Under the pieces are notes generated by a model. The model saw only the letters and a list, made by a program, of their open reading frames with translations, had not been told where the DNA came from and made no database searches. DNA of 64,000 nucleotides from JAEYOM01 sp036260935 (GTDB lineage: Bacteria; Bacillota; Clostridia; Acetivibrionales; DTU013): contig DATALQ010000016.1 of the NCBI GenBank assembly GCA_036260935.1, forward strand, positions 57,032 to 121,031, written 5' to 3'. The position numbers were made by a program, and so were the translations under genes. Positions 1 through 8,714 of the stretch are shown here, in pieces; position 1 is the first letter of the stretch, and each line of letters starts with the position of its first letter.

Positions 1-495
1 CTTAAAATTAAGGGAAATGCTCTGAAATTAGCTCTTGAAGTGCTGACCGAATCGGGTGCAGAATTGAGGCGAAGTTTCGTGCCGGACGTGAATCGGCGTA
101 TGAGCACGATAATTTCGGCGCTTACGGCAGGTAAATACACCGATCTCAAGGGCAATGACCGGCTTTCGCTGAACGCGGCTCTTCCGGACGGCGGCGTAAG
201 GAGCGTAATGTCGCTCAGCGGCGGAACCGAGGATCAGGTATACCTTGCGCTGAGACTTGCTTTAGCCGAACTGCTTACTGCAGGCGGCGAAAGCCTTCCC
301 CTTATCTTTGACGAAGTTTTTTCGCAATTTGATGACAGAAGAACATCACTTGCGCTACAATATTTACATAACACCTATAACCGTAAACAGATTTTGATAT
401 TTACCTGCAAACAGCGAGAAATAGAGCTTGTAAGGGATATTTACGGCAACGGTATGAATTTTGTGGGGTTGGAATATGAACAGACTGCCTGTTGA
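1..495 (+). CDS. SMC/YhaN-like ATPase, C-terminal part (5' end outside window)
   Basis: The reading frame is open from the first base, so only the last 164 residues are seen. They form the C-terminal lobe of an ABC/SMC-type ATPase. An LSGGT signature loop lies near residue 67, followed by a helix rich in Leu/Ala. The Walker B strand LPLIFDEVF ends in the catalytic DE, and an FTCKQRE switch strand follows. RecN, SbcC/Rad50 and YhaN-type proteins share this arrangement and act on DNA ends or membranes. In Firmicutes, YhaN-like proteins often follow a YhaO nuclease, which cannot be checked because the upstream DNA is missing. The end overlaps the next gene by 20 bases, which suggests co-translation. 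The assignment to the SMC/ABC ATPase superfamily is firm. The subfamily is inferred. Confidence 0.75.
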   Translation, partial: LKIKGNALKLALEVLTESGAELRRSFVPDVNRRMSTIISALTAGKYTDLKGNDRLSLNAALPDGGVRSVMSLSGGTEDQVYLALRLALAELLTAGGESLPLIFDEVFSQFDDRRTSLALQYLHNTYNRKQILIFTCKQREIELVRDIYGNGMNFVGLEYEQTAC

Positions 496-1471
496 AAGAA
501 GATTTTTTATTTATATTATTATCCTGCCTGTCGTATTTTTACTCACCGCAACAGGATTTACCGGATGCCAGGGTTCAAGCCGGGAGACCTTGGCCGACGG
601 CGCCGGGGACAATTCATCGGGTGACGGATATGTTTACGGGATACCTATGGACAACAGTGCCGGTATTGTGACGGCCGGTGTCGCGGATGTTTTTGCCAGC
701 CCGGATATAAAGTCGGTACGTGTCACTCAGGCTTTGTACAACCAGCCGGTCAGCGTCATCCAAAAGGAAAACGGCTGGGTAAAGGTAAAAACTGTGGACG
801 GCAGCAGCGGCTGGATGAAGTCCAAGTTTCTTGACAGCGATATCTCAAGCATATACGGGAGATCATACACACACAAAATTATTGTTACCAGTAAGGAAAA
901 GGTGATACTTTCGGGACCTTCCGGCGGAACAACCCGGATAAACGCACCGATGGGTGCGGAGTTTTATGCGTTTAACGATTACGACGATGCTTACGAGGTA
1001 TTTTTGCCGGGAAACAAAACGGGCTGGCTCAAGGGAAGCGGATTGATACACATAAAGCTGGGGGAGATGATTCCCGTAACCAACCCGGATGATTTTGCTG
1101 CTACGGCACTCAGACTAAAGGGTACAAGCTATCTTTTAAACGGATTGAGCGCAATGGGTATAGACGCACCGGGTCTTGTTTATATCAGCGCCCGGATAAA
1201 CGGCATTAACCTGCCCAGAACTATAGAAGGGCAGCTTGCATCCGGAACCGAGATCGGCATAGAGGATACTAGAGCCGGGGATCTCGTTTTTCTTGCGGGT
1301 ACCGGTGAAAATGAAGGCGGGCATGCGACCTGCGTCGGGATATGTACTGGCGGTGGCAGTTATCTCTATGCCGGCAGAAAGACGGGTTATGTTGCCGTCG
1401 GCGATATAAACCGCGAGAATCAGGACGGAAAGGTCATCGCAGCACGCAGGATTTTCAACGAGGCCGACTGA
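476..1471 (+). CDS. SH3-domain NlpC/P60-fold lipoprotein, catalytically degenerate
   Basis: The protein has 331 residues. The start chosen is ATG 476, preceded by GGGGTTGG. A TTG at 461 is possible but has no better ribosome site. An N-terminal hydrophobic segment ends in FTGC, a plausible lipobox, so the protein is probably a membrane-anchored lipoprotein. Residues about 60-125 and 130-190 look like bacterial SH3 domains (GWVKVKT, GWMKSKFL, GWLKGSGL). The C-terminal 130 residues follow the NlpC/P60 plan: GTSYLLNG, GIDAPGLVY, a LPR strand, then GDLVFL and VGI. The usual DCSG nucleophile motif reads DAPG (Ala231). The residue before VGI, normally the catalytic His, is Cys286, with a His three residues earlier. 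It therefore probably binds peptidoglycan without cutting it. It overlaps the upstream ATPase gene. Confidence 0.8.
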   Translation: MNRLPVERRFFIYIIILPVVFLLTATGFTGCQGSSRETLADGAGDNSSGDGYVYGIPMDNSAGIVTAGVADVFASPDIKSVRVTQALYNQPVSVIQKENGWVKVKTVDGSSGWMKSKFLDSDISSIYGRSYTHKIIVTSKEKVILSGPSGGTTRINAPMGAEFYAFNDYDDAYEVFLPGNKTGWLKGSGLIHIKLGEMIPVTNPDDFAATALRLKGTSYLLNGLSAMGIDAPGLVYISARINGINLPRTIEGQLASGTEIGIEDTRAGDLVFLAGTGENEGGHATCVGICTGGGSYLYAGRKTGYVAVGDINRENQDGKVIAARRIFNEAD

Positions 1472-1504
1472 TAAACGACAGCCCCCACCTTTAGTGGCAG
1501 CTCA

Positions 1505-2659
1505 TTAGCGGGAATTACTCAGCTGACTTATGCAGTAGTCCTCCGTCCGGTTTTGAACAAGTCTTTCCACGAGATCGGAAATTTCCTCGCACGCGTTGGG
1601 TTTTGCAAGCCTTCCTGCCGCCTCGGACATCCGTTTCAACACATTCGGCCTTAAAAGAGTATGTTCCAGCAGGTATTCCAGATCGTCCCTGTCAGTCAGG
1701 CGAAACGCGGCTCCCGAGTCCCTGAGGAATTTTGCGTTTCGTTCCTCCTGTCCCGGTATCGGGTCTATTATACATATAGGCAGCCTTTTTACAAGAGCCT
1801 CGGAAATAGTTATGCCGCCGGGCTTTGTAATAATAAGATTTGCAGCGCTCATCAATTCACTTATATTTTCTGCGTAACCCAGCACGCGAATATTCTCATA
1901 ATCCGCTGAAATGGCATCGAGCTGCTGACGCAGCTTTTTATTGCTGCCAGTCACGACAACTATCTGTATATCCTGCTTAATATAAAGAAGAGTTCTGAAA
2001 ACCTGCCCTATATTACCCAGACCGAGGCTTCCGCCCATTACCAGGACTGTCGGCTTGTTCTCGAGCCCGAGCCTTGCCAGGCATATTCGCCGGTCCGTCT
2101 GTTCCTTCGCGAAGCGCTCTGCTACCGGAATGCCGCATACATGTATACGGTTTTCACGGAGTCCCATTTTGACCATATCATCTTTTATACATTCGTGCGC
2201 TACAATAAAGGCGTCTATTTCGTCCAGCTTCCAGAAATAATGATTTGTATAATCCGTAACGATACCGATGACAGGTATGCCGACCAGCCCCTTTTTCTTG
2301 AGCCTGGCCATCATCTGCAGCGGCATGGTGTGGGTACATATGACAGCATCGGGCATTTCATCCTGAAAAAGCTGCAGCAGTCTGTGTGACAGGAGATTGT
2401 TCAATCCCCTGACAAGCCTCGTTATTGTTTCGTCCTTTTCAGAAAGGTCATAAAATTTTCCGTACAGGCCCGGCAATGCCTTGACGGTATTCAGATAAGT
2501 CCCTGTGATCAACCGGTCGATGGATGGATTTATGTATTTTAGTGCATCAACAAGTCTTGTCTTGCAGCCGGGGAGCTGTTTTTCCATATGCTCCATCAAT
2601 GCCTGTGCGGCCTTGACGTGACCTCCGCCTGTTGCTGCTGTCAGAAAAAATATGTTCAT
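1505..2659 (-). CDS. MGDG synthase/UgtP-like diacylglycerol glycosyltransferase
   Basis: The protein has 384 residues and a GT28-type fold. The N-terminal half carries the MGDG-synthase pattern: a TAATGGGHVKAA glycine loop at residues 7-18, and THTMPLQMM. The C-terminal half has the nucleotide-sugar site: VMGGSLGLGNIG, then TKPGGITISEAL near residue 280, then DPIPGQEERNA. Family members (UgtP/YpfP and plant MGD) move glucose or galactose from a UDP-sugar to diacylglycerol on the inner face of the membrane. The products are glycolipids and anchors for lipoteichoic acid. A GGAGGTAAAGG ribosome site precedes the ATG. It is transcribed toward the lipoprotein gene. The sugar and the number of additions cannot be told from sequence. 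Confidence 0.85.
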   Translation of the reverse strand: MNIFFLTAATGGGHVKAAQALMEHMEKQLPGCKTRLVDALKYINPSIDRLITGTYLNTVKALPGLYGKFYDLSEKDETITRLVRGLNNLLSHRLLQLFQDEMPDAVICTHTMPLQMMARLKKKGLVGIPVIGIVTDYTNHYFWKLDEIDAFIVAHECIKDDMVKMGLRENRIHVCGIPVAERFAKEQTDRRICLARLGLENKPTVLVMGGSLGLGNIGQVFRTLLYIKQDIQIVVVTGSNKKLRQQLDAISADYENIRVLGYAENISELMSAANLIITKPGGITISEALVKRLPICIIDPIPGQEERNAKFLRDSGAAFRLTDRDDLEYLLEHTLLRPNVLKRMSEAAGRLAKPNACEEISDLVERLVQNRTEDYCISQLSNSR

Positions 2660-2721
2660 TGTTTGCCTTTACCTCCGGTACAGCCTACGATAACATTATT
2701 CACAGAACGATGCCCGATTAT

Positions 2722-2866
2722 AACGCCTGGATTCAGAGAAAATTTTTCGGCAATAGATTTCGCTAAAGCGAAATGTTTCATTAATGTAGTATTTCTGCAA
2801 AGCAGAAATCCATTGTAGAAAAATTTTATTACATCAGCGGCGTTTCAACGAAGCAGCGGCTTCGTT
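2722..2866. repeat. Fold-back element with nested hairpins
   Basis: This lies in a 343-base gene-free gap. Arms starting AACGCC at 2722 and ending GGCGTT at 2844 pair imperfectly. They share AAAATTTTTC and CAATRG blocks. Two perfect hairpins sit inside: ATTTCGCT-AA-AGCGAAAT (2757-2774) and ATTTCTGC-AAA-GCAGAAAT (2791-2809). A third, AACGAAGC-AGCG-GCTTCGTT (2847-2866), follows the right arm. It has no coding potential and looks like a small MITE-type or extragenic palindromic element. Confidence 0.6.
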
Positions 2867-3002
2867 ATAACGCAAAATTTTATTACACTGCACATCTATC
2901 CAATTCACAGCATTTATCTGGAATATTTTTTTTCATAAAGCAGAAAATATAACTGCTGGCAAACCGGATATCCGGAATCGGTCATGAAAAGGAGAGCACG
3001 TT

Positions 3003-3476
3003 TTGAACAGAGGAAAGAACTCCGCCATGATAATGACGGTAATACTGATATGTGTTTTTGTTTTTTCACTGTCTGACATATTGCTGCACACGGGAGGCGT
3101 GTATGCAGCGGGAAGCGGCATCAGCGATGTTCAGCTGCTGGCGAGGGCAATAAACGGAGAAGCCAGAGGGGAGCCCTTTGAAGGCCAGGTGGCTGTCGGC
3201 GCGGTCATAATAAACCGTACCAAGGACTCAAACTTCCCAAATACGATCGCGGGTGTGATTTATCAGCCTGGAGCGTTTACTGCCGTCGACGATGGTCAGA
3301 TAAATGTACCGATAGATCCCAAATCTACGGTAGTCAAAGCCGCGCAGGATGCGCTGAACGGTTGGGATCCCACGAACGGCGCCGTATATTACTGGAATCC
3401 CGCCACGGCAACAAGCTCCTGGATCTGGAGCAGAAAAATAGTATACAAGATAGGCAAGCACTATTTCGGAGTATAG
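3003..3476 (+). CDS. sleB: SleB-type spore cortex-lytic hydrolase (short form)
   Basis: The protein has 157 residues. The TTG start at 3003 sits 7 bases after AAAGGAGAG. A signal segment (about residues 8-32, ending VYAAG) is followed directly by a Hydrolase_2 domain. DVQLLARAINGEARGE contains the presumed catalytic Glu, then VAVGAVIINR, FTAVDDGQI, and a tail with AVYYWNP and KIGKHYFG. SleB is a lytic transglycosylase that breaks spore cortex peptidoglycan at germination. Classical SleB has an N-terminal peptidoglycan-binding repeat of about 70 residues, which is absent here. In length it resembles CwlJ, but CwlJ lacks a signal peptide. The next gene encodes YpeB, the usual partner that stabilises SleB, which favours the sleB name. 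Confidence 0.88.
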   Translation: MNRGKNSAMIMTVILICVFVFSLSDILLHTGGVYAAGSGISDVQLLARAINGEARGEPFEGQVAVGAVIINRTKDSNFPNTIAGVIYQPGAFTAVDDGQINVPIDPKSTVVKAAQDALNGWDPTNGAVYYWNPATATSSWIWSRKIVYKIGKHYFGV

Positions 3477-3520
3477 GAATATGAAGCCGGAAGAGCATTA
3501 ATGGACAGGAGGCAGAAACA

Positions 3521-4912
3521 TTGGGTATAAGGGATAAACTGCTGGATTTTAAAAGAAGATTATCACAAGGGAGAATGTATAGTATTGTCATAGTTCTGAT
3601 AGGAGTGGTAGCCATATGGGGCATCTATCAGTACAAGCATGCTGCCAACCTGCGGCAGGAGCTGGACAATCAGTATAACAGGGCCTTCTACGAGGTTGTG
3701 GGATACGTAAACAATGTCGAAACGCTTCTTGCAAAATCAATGGTGAGCACAACAACGAGCAAGACGGCAACCACATTGCAGGAAGCCTGGAGACAGGCGA
3801 ATCTGGCCCAGACTAACCTGGGGCAGCTGCCGGTCACGCAGCCTGTACTTGCGAGCACCTCCAAATTCCTGACACAGGTAGGCGATCTCAGCTATGCGCT
3901 CAATACACAGAATGTAAGGGGCAAACAGCTGAGCGACGGCCAGTATAAAACGGTGGAACGGCTCTATAAATATTCGTCGTCGCTCAATAAAAACCTTAGG
4001 GATCTTCAGAGTGATCTGACCTCGGGCAGGCTCAGATGGGGTGAGCTCGCAAACAAGGGAACGCAGCTCTTCAGCAAGACCAAGCCGGGGGATATGATGA
4101 AGAAGCTCAAAAACGTCGGCGCGGTTTTTCAGGATTATCCGACCCTCATATATGACGGACCTTTTTCCGACCATATGACCTCTTCGCAGGCGAGAGGCCT
4201 TACCGGAAACAATCTGAATACGGTGCAGGCAAAGGACAAGGTTAATAAATTCCTTGGTGCCGATAAGATAGCCAGTATAAAGGATGCCGGGAAAAACGAC
4301 CAGGGACCGATCAAGACCTATAGCTTCACCGTAACGGAAAAGAATGCTCCGAAGGGCCAGGCTATCAATATCGGCGTCACACAGAAGGGCGGTTCGATCT
4401 ACTGGATGCTCAACAACAGGCCGGTTAAGGATAAGAAGCTCGACATGAACAAGGCTAAAAAGGTTGGGCTTGATTTCCTGAAGTCAAAGGGCTTCGACAG
4501 TATGATCGACACATATTATCTTGTGCAGGACAACATCGCCACCATCAATTATGCCTACAAGCAGCAGAATGTCGTTGTTTATCCCGACCTCATAAAGCTG
4601 AAGGTAGCGCTCGATAACGGCGAGATTGTAGGCTGGGAGGCGAAATCCTACCTTTCCAACCATACGGTCAGGAAAATACCGACGCCTAAAATTACCATGG
4701 CTGCCGCACGTAAAAAAATCAGTTCAAAAATGAAGGTAAACAGCTCGGGGCTCGCAATAATACCGACCAGCTACAAAAAGGAGCTGTTTTGCTATGAATT
4801 CAAGGGCAGGCTCAGCAATTCGGACTTCATAGTCTATATCAATGCTGAAACAGGCAACGAGGAAGACATCCTGATGATCGTAAATACGCCGAATGGGGTT
4901 CTGACCATGTAG
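3521..4912 (+). CDS. ypeB: Germination protein YpeB
   Basis: The protein has 463 residues. The TTG start at 3521 lies 8 bases after AGGAGG. One N-terminal membrane segment (about residues 20-37) precedes a helical region, then repeated PepSY-like units in the C-terminal half (AINIGVTQKGGSIYWML, LIKLKVALDNGEIVGW, FIVYINAETGNEEDIL). YpeB sits outside the inner spore membrane and is needed for SleB to accumulate in dormant spores. PepSY units are thought to hold peptidases in check. The gene follows sleB by 44 bases with no terminator, so the two form the standard sleB-ypeB operon. Confidence 0.93.
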   Translation: MGIRDKLLDFKRRLSQGRMYSIVIVLIGVVAIWGIYQYKHAANLRQELDNQYNRAFYEVVGYVNNVETLLAKSMVSTTTSKTATTLQEAWRQANLAQTNLGQLPVTQPVLASTSKFLTQVGDLSYALNTQNVRGKQLSDGQYKTVERLYKYSSSLNKNLRDLQSDLTSGRLRWGELANKGTQLFSKTKPGDMMKKLKNVGAVFQDYPTLIYDGPFSDHMTSSQARGLTGNNLNTVQAKDKVNKFLGADKIASIKDAGKNDQGPIKTYSFTVTEKNAPKGQAINIGVTQKGGSIYWMLNNRPVKDKKLDMNKAKKVGLDFLKSKGFDSMIDTYYLVQDNIATINYAYKQQNVVVYPDLIKLKVALDNGEIVGWEAKSYLSNHTVRKIPTPKITMAAARKKISSKMKVNSSGLAIIPTSYKKELFCYEFKGRLSNSDFIVYINAETGNEEDILMIVNTPNGVLTM

Positions 4913-5008
4913 AAGATTCTGTAATTATCGGAAGTTATTGTTGCGTTTTTCCATAACGGAAGTTAATATTAATTGTATGGACTTCAAAAAATTACACGGA
5001 GGTACGCC

Positions 5009-6073
5009 GTGAGCGACAATAACGCTGAAAATCCGGGTCTTCCGGCCATTCAAGCCGACCGGGGAAGGCCCGGAATATTACAGGTCAGCATATTATATTC
5101 GGTAACCATATTGCTGTTTTTGTTTATAGGGTACAGGGTGCAGCACAATGATCTCTATTCGGGTCTCCTGATAACCGAGTTCGGTCTTGTAATGCTGCCT
5201 GCCTTTCTGTTTCTTCTATTCTTCCGCTTTAATATTAAAGACGTAGTCCGGCTGAATGGAACAAGGCCGGTGAACTTCATACTGGCCTTCGGGATTATGC
5301 TTTTTGCCCTGCCGTTGGCAAGCGTATTCAATCTGCTTAACCTTTTTTTTGTGAATTCCATTTTCGGGAAAATAATTGTTCAACCCCTGCCCATACCCAG
5401 TAATGGTCTGGAGCTGCTGCTCAGCATACTTGTGGTTGCAGGCAGTGCAGGCATATGCGAGGAATTCCTATTCAGAGGGGTGATCCAGCGGGGCCTGGAA
5501 CGGGCAGGCGAGGTTCGCGCGATCCTTATTACTGCGCTTCTGTTCAGCCTGATGCACATGGACTTTCAGAAAATATTCGGGACCTTTTTCCTTGGAGCGT
5601 TGATCGGATTTGTTGTCTACAGGGCGAATTCTATTTTCTGCGGGATGTTTGCACATTTTATGAATAATGCACTCGCCGTTCTGGCGAGCTATGCGTCGGC
5701 AAAACTTATGGAGCTGCTTGGCAAGGCCGGGAGCTCCGTAACAGGAGAAATGGATCTGAACAGCCTGTTTTCCACCTTTGAGGCTTTGCCGAAAAGCCAG
5801 CTGATATTTGTTCTATTCTTTTACGGTTTCATACTGCTTTTCGTCGCGGTCATTTTCGTACTGCTGCTCTTTGCATTGATAAAGGTAAACCCTGTCAGGA
5901 GAGACCTGTTTGACGAAAGGGAGCACAGAGTGCGGGACAGGCGTATGGAAGGCCTTTTTGGACTGGTACCGGGGCTTATTGCAATAGCAGTTATTTATTT
6001 TGTTGAAGTGCGGGGCTTCATAGGAGCCGGCAACTGGTTCACGAATATAGTGAAGCTGCTGCTCGGCGTATAG
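5009..6073 (+). CDS. CPBP-family intramembrane metalloprotease (CAAX protease-like)
   Basis: The GTG start at 5009 follows ACGGAGG by 6 bases, giving 354 residues. A longer frame from TTG 4973 has no ribosome site. The protein is polytopic with about eight membrane segments. It has the three CPBP motifs: EEFLFRG (EExxxR) near residue 152, a His in LMHMDF, and HFMNN (HxxN). These ligate a metal in the Rce1/CAAX protease fold. Bacterial members process peptides such as bacteriocins or regulate membrane signalling, and most have no known substrate. It lies alone between ypeB and the convergent dnaC gene. The function beyond 'probable intramembrane protease' is not determined. Confidence 0.85.
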   Translation: MSDNNAENPGLPAIQADRGRPGILQVSILYSVTILLFLFIGYRVQHNDLYSGLLITEFGLVMLPAFLFLLFFRFNIKDVVRLNGTRPVNFILAFGIMLFALPLASVFNLLNLFFVNSIFGKIIVQPLPIPSNGLELLLSILVVAGSAGICEEFLFRGVIQRGLERAGEVRAILITALLFSLMHMDFQKIFGTFFLGALIGFVVYRANSIFCGMFAHFMNNALAVLASYASAKLMELLGKAGSSVTGEMDLNSLFSTFEALPKSQLIFVLFFYGFILLFVAVIFVLLLFALIKVNPVRRDLFDEREHRVRDRRMEGLFGLVPGLIAIAVIYFVEVRGFIGAGNWFTNIVKLLLGV

Positions 6074-6167
6074 GATCCGGGAAATGTATGTAAGACCGTA
6101 TAATAAACCTGCACTTAAGGTTGGAATAGTCCGTAATCCAAGTTTAGGTGCGGTTTGACTTTACTGC

Positions 6168-7229
6168 TCAAGAATCCAGGGCTTTCAAACGCCTTATATC
6201 TTCTCCTGCAAACTTGAAAATGTCGAAGCCGCCCGTTATTCTGGATACGATCCTCTCATCGTAATATTCGAACAGCTTTTTCAGATCGATATTGGTTGAT
6301 ATTATTGTTTTACATGGCCTTCTGGTATCATTGGCGAGGCGGGTGTCGATTATGTTCAGCAGCTCTGCGTAACGCATCCCGCTGGGCGATTCGGTCCCGA
6401 GGTCGTCTATTATAAGTAGGTCTGATTCCAGGATGCTGTTATAAAGGGCAGGTTCGCAATCCACATTATTGGAGGAGTTATACCTGTATTCATAAATTGT
6501 GTTGAATAAAGCCGGGGCAGTCTGGTAAAGCACTGTATATCCGCGTTTCATGAGTTCCATGGCAATGCTTCCGGCCATAAAGGTCTTCCCGACCCCGGTC
6601 GGACCGCTGAAAAGCAGGTTTTTGGTCTCATTTTTCTCAAAATTCCCGACAAAACCTGTGCAGTTCTCGAGAATGCCCTGTATCTGCCTCCGCGGCGATT
6701 TCTTGATGCCGTATCTCTGTTCGTCGGCGGCATCGGGGTAGTAATCGGTACTGAAACTCTGAAAACCTTCGTTCTTTATAATGCTCAGGTTGGACTGGTC
6801 GTATAAAATGTCTATCAGCTGCTGCCTGTAGCAGGAGCATAGAGTATCAAGGCCGCTGGCCGCTGATTTTACCATGCCTGTGTCGGAACACTTTTCACAT
6901 TGCCAGGAAGGGGTAAGGTAACCAGGTTCGTAGCCGTATTTGGCCAATATCCCGGCTTTCTCCGCCTTGAGACCCTCGATCGTTTCAGCCAGCTTCCCGG
7001 CGGCGCTGTCAGAAGGCAGCATCCCCATCAGTATTGCCTTGTTGTATTTGAAACCAGCATGGTTTATCTCGTCTTCTATTTCCTCAAGGCGCGGTATGTT
7101 GTAGTAAAGCTGTGCTTTTCTGGCCTCCAGGCCGTCCAGCGCGGCTTTGCGTCTTCTCTCATATTCGTTTTTGATTTTAGCGTAAGCGTTGGAATTCATT
7201 CCTGAGCCAGTCCCTCCGTATTGCGTCAT
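6168..7229 (-). CDS. dnaC: Helicase loader, DnaC/DnaI-type AAA+ ATPase
   Basis: The protein has 353 residues. A coiled-coil-like N-terminal region (residues 15-100) leads to a four-Cys zinc knuckle at Cys111, 114, 131 and 133. An AAA+ domain follows: Walker A GPTGVGKT at 209-216, Walker B LLIIDDLG at 271-278, sensor ISTNID, and an arginine-finger region near RIVSRI. Such proteins load the replicative helicase onto DNA. The ATG at 7229 overlaps the stop of the upstream dnaD-like gene (ATGA), so translation is probably coupled. An alternative ATG ten codons later (7199) follows GGAGGG at a long spacing. The pairing with a DnaD-like protein is the common clostridial arrangement. The Firmicutes name dnaI would fit equally well. 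Confidence 0.88.
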   Translation of the reverse strand: MTQYGGTGSGMNSNAYAKIKNEYERRRKAALDGLEARKAQLYYNIPRLEEIEDEINHAGFKYNKAILMGMLPSDSAAGKLAETIEGLKAEKAGILAKYGYEPGYLTPSWQCEKCSDTGMVKSAASGLDTLCSCYRQQLIDILYDQSNLSIIKNEGFQSFSTDYYPDAADEQRYGIKKSPRRQIQGILENCTGFVGNFEKNETKNLLFSGPTGVGKTFMAGSIAMELMKRGYTVLYQTAPALFNTIYEYRYNSSNNVDCEPALYNSILESDLLIIDDLGTESPSGMRYAELLNIIDTRLANDTRRPCKTIISTNIDLKKLFEYYDERIVSRITGGFDIFKFAGEDIRRLKALDS

Positions 7230-8203
7230 ACATCCTTGTAGAGCTTTTCAAAGTCTTCGTCGTTATACCGGCGCTGTTCAAAATTACCCTTCTGGGGTGC
7301 CGGATTGCTGCGGGTCTTTGGTTTGACGCCCTCCGATGCCTTCCTTCCTTCCTCCGCCGCAATTATCTCTTCCTTGGTCCTATAACCTTTTTCATACCAG
7401 CTCGTCAGGATCTTGTTTATATATTCGAAGCTCGGGTTGACGGCTGAGGTCGTGCGTTTCAGCGCCAGCTCTATTATGCCGAAGTCATACCCGTATTCGG
7501 CCACCCATTTTTCTACATATGCTTCTTCGTATTCGGTAAGATAGCCTTGCTTGCGGAGCTTCTTCATGATCTTTCCGCGAATATCCTTGATCTTCTGCAC
7601 TTCCAGGGAGTACTTGTCCAGGTCGAAGCTGTTGTGTATATTCCTGCTGTGCCAGTTATCGGCCACTTTCATGATATACTGGCGGGACAGGCTGTAGCCG
7701 GAACAATGCTCGAACAGAGCGTACATGACGTCCTCTTCGAACTGGTATTTATCGAACCATGAGTCGATATCCGTATACCAGGACGGAGACATGACTCCCT
7801 GGAAAAAGGCATTGTTGATGCTTGAAATGAACCTGCTGCGCCTTTTGCTCCTTTCAGAGCTGAGAGCGGCATCTTCGGGCGAGGAGGTGGTCTTGGTCCT
7901 GTAGAGCTTTCGGATCTCCTTCTCCTTCAGATCGTTTATTATTATTGCGTGTTCGTTCTGGCCCCTTGAGATAAGACCGATTTCCTCAAGACGATAAAGA
8001 GCCTCCTTGACGCGCGAGTGTTGAAGCTCAAGCTTTTTGGCTATTTCATCGGACATCAGGCTCTTCTTGTATTTGCTGAGAAACTGACAATATATGTATA
8101 CCTTTACGAAATCACTTTCCAGAGACGGCATGTACTCGGAAATAAAAATATCCGGTATGAGGCAGTCGGAGTACATTATAGATAAGTTCGAATCAAATAC
8201 CAT
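7226..8203 (-). CDS. dnaD: DnaD/DnaB-domain replication initiation protein
   Basis: The protein has 325 residues. The N-terminal 100 residues form a winged helix (MSDEIAKKLELQHSRVKEALYRLEEIGLI). Two DnaD-type C-terminal repeats follow, around residues 125-190 (WFDKYQFEEDVMYALFEHC) and 205-275 (LTEYEEAYVEKWVAEYGYDFGIIELAL). Each ends near the YxxxIxxxW motif (FEYINKILTSWYEKG). The tail is basic and low-complexity. DnaD and DnaB remodel origin DNA and recruit the helicase-loader complex during initiation. The gene is first in the two-gene dnaD-dnaC operon. A promoter with nested inverted repeats lies about 50 bases upstream. Confidence 0.88.
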   Translation of the reverse strand: MVFDSNLSIMYSDCLIPDIFISEYMPSLESDFVKVYIYCQFLSKYKKSLMSDEIAKKLELQHSRVKEALYRLEEIGLISRGQNEHAIIINDLKEKEIRKLYRTKTTSSPEDAALSSERSKRRSRFISSINNAFFQGVMSPSWYTDIDSWFDKYQFEEDVMYALFEHCSGYSLSRQYIMKVADNWHSRNIHNSFDLDKYSLEVQKIKDIRGKIMKKLRKQGYLTEYEEAYVEKWVAEYGYDFGIIELALKRTTSAVNPSFEYINKILTSWYEKGYRTKEEIIAAEEGRKASEGVKPKTRSNPAPQKGNFEQRRYNDEDFEKLYKDV

Positions 8204-8231
8204 GTAAAAACAACCTCACAAATTCTAATAG

Positions 8232-8269
8232 GAGCGGGAATGTACCTTTACATTATACCATACCCGCTC
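8232..8269 (-). promoter_or_regulatory. dnaD-dnaC promoter with nested palindromes
   Basis: On the minus strand an extended -10 element (TGGTATAAT, the TATAAT at 8252-8257) is seen. It is enclosed by two nested inverted repeats: outer GAGCGGG/CCCGCTC (8232-8238, 8263-8269) and inner AATGTA-CCTT-TACATT (8239-8254). The repeats span the -10 region, so a repressor bound there could block initiation. The binding protein is unknown. Confidence 0.5.
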
Positions 8270-8309
8270 TATCAGAAAAGTGAAATTGTCCAGGCTGAAG
8301 CAAATTATT

Positions 8310-8714
8310 TCAGAACTCCAGTTTCCTCGGAGGGCGGCCTGAGAAATCAGAAATCACCGCAGTTCCGTGCTCGATGAAGAAAACTTTGAAAACAGGGTTG
8401 TCAGCAGTTTTGTATACGCTTTTTACAAACGGTGAGGCTTCCAATACCTTTTCCTTTTTTGAAAGTTCTTCTGTGAAATGGATCTCCGCGCTGATCCGCA
8501 GCATCGTCATATCCTTTGCGGTTACGGCATACTCCACAAATGGGTGCTCCATGAGCTGCCTGTATACTTCTTTCGTGCTGTTGGTGCAGAAGTAGAACCT
8601 ACCGTCCTCCTCGAACATAAAGCCGAAAGCCCTTACCCTTGGCTTGCCGTTGTCGACGGTCGCCAGATACCCGCCGCTGCCGTTGTTTTTCAATAGTTCC
8701 TTTACCTGTTCCAT
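8310..8714 (-). CDS. Pyridoxamine 5'-phosphate oxidase-family flavin-binding protein
   Basis: The protein has 134 residues with the split-barrel FMN-binding fold: YLATVDNGKPRVRAFGFMFEEDGRFYFCTN, YRQLMEHPFVEYAV, then a C-terminal barrel ending in PPRKLEF. These small proteins bind FMN or F420 and reduce, or simply hold, small substrates. Most are uncharacterised. A CAGGGGGTA site precedes the ATG. The gene is divergent from an HxlR-type regulator with a shared intergenic region containing inverted repeats, so it is probably a target of that regulator, perhaps in an electrophile or redox response. Confidence 0.85.
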   Translation of the reverse strand: MEQVKELLKNNGSGGYLATVDNGKPRVRAFGFMFEEDGRFYFCTNSTKEVYRQLMEHPFVEYAVTAKDMTMLRISAEIHFTEELSKKEKVLEASPFVKSVYKTADNPVFKVFFIEHGTAVISDFSGRPPRKLEF

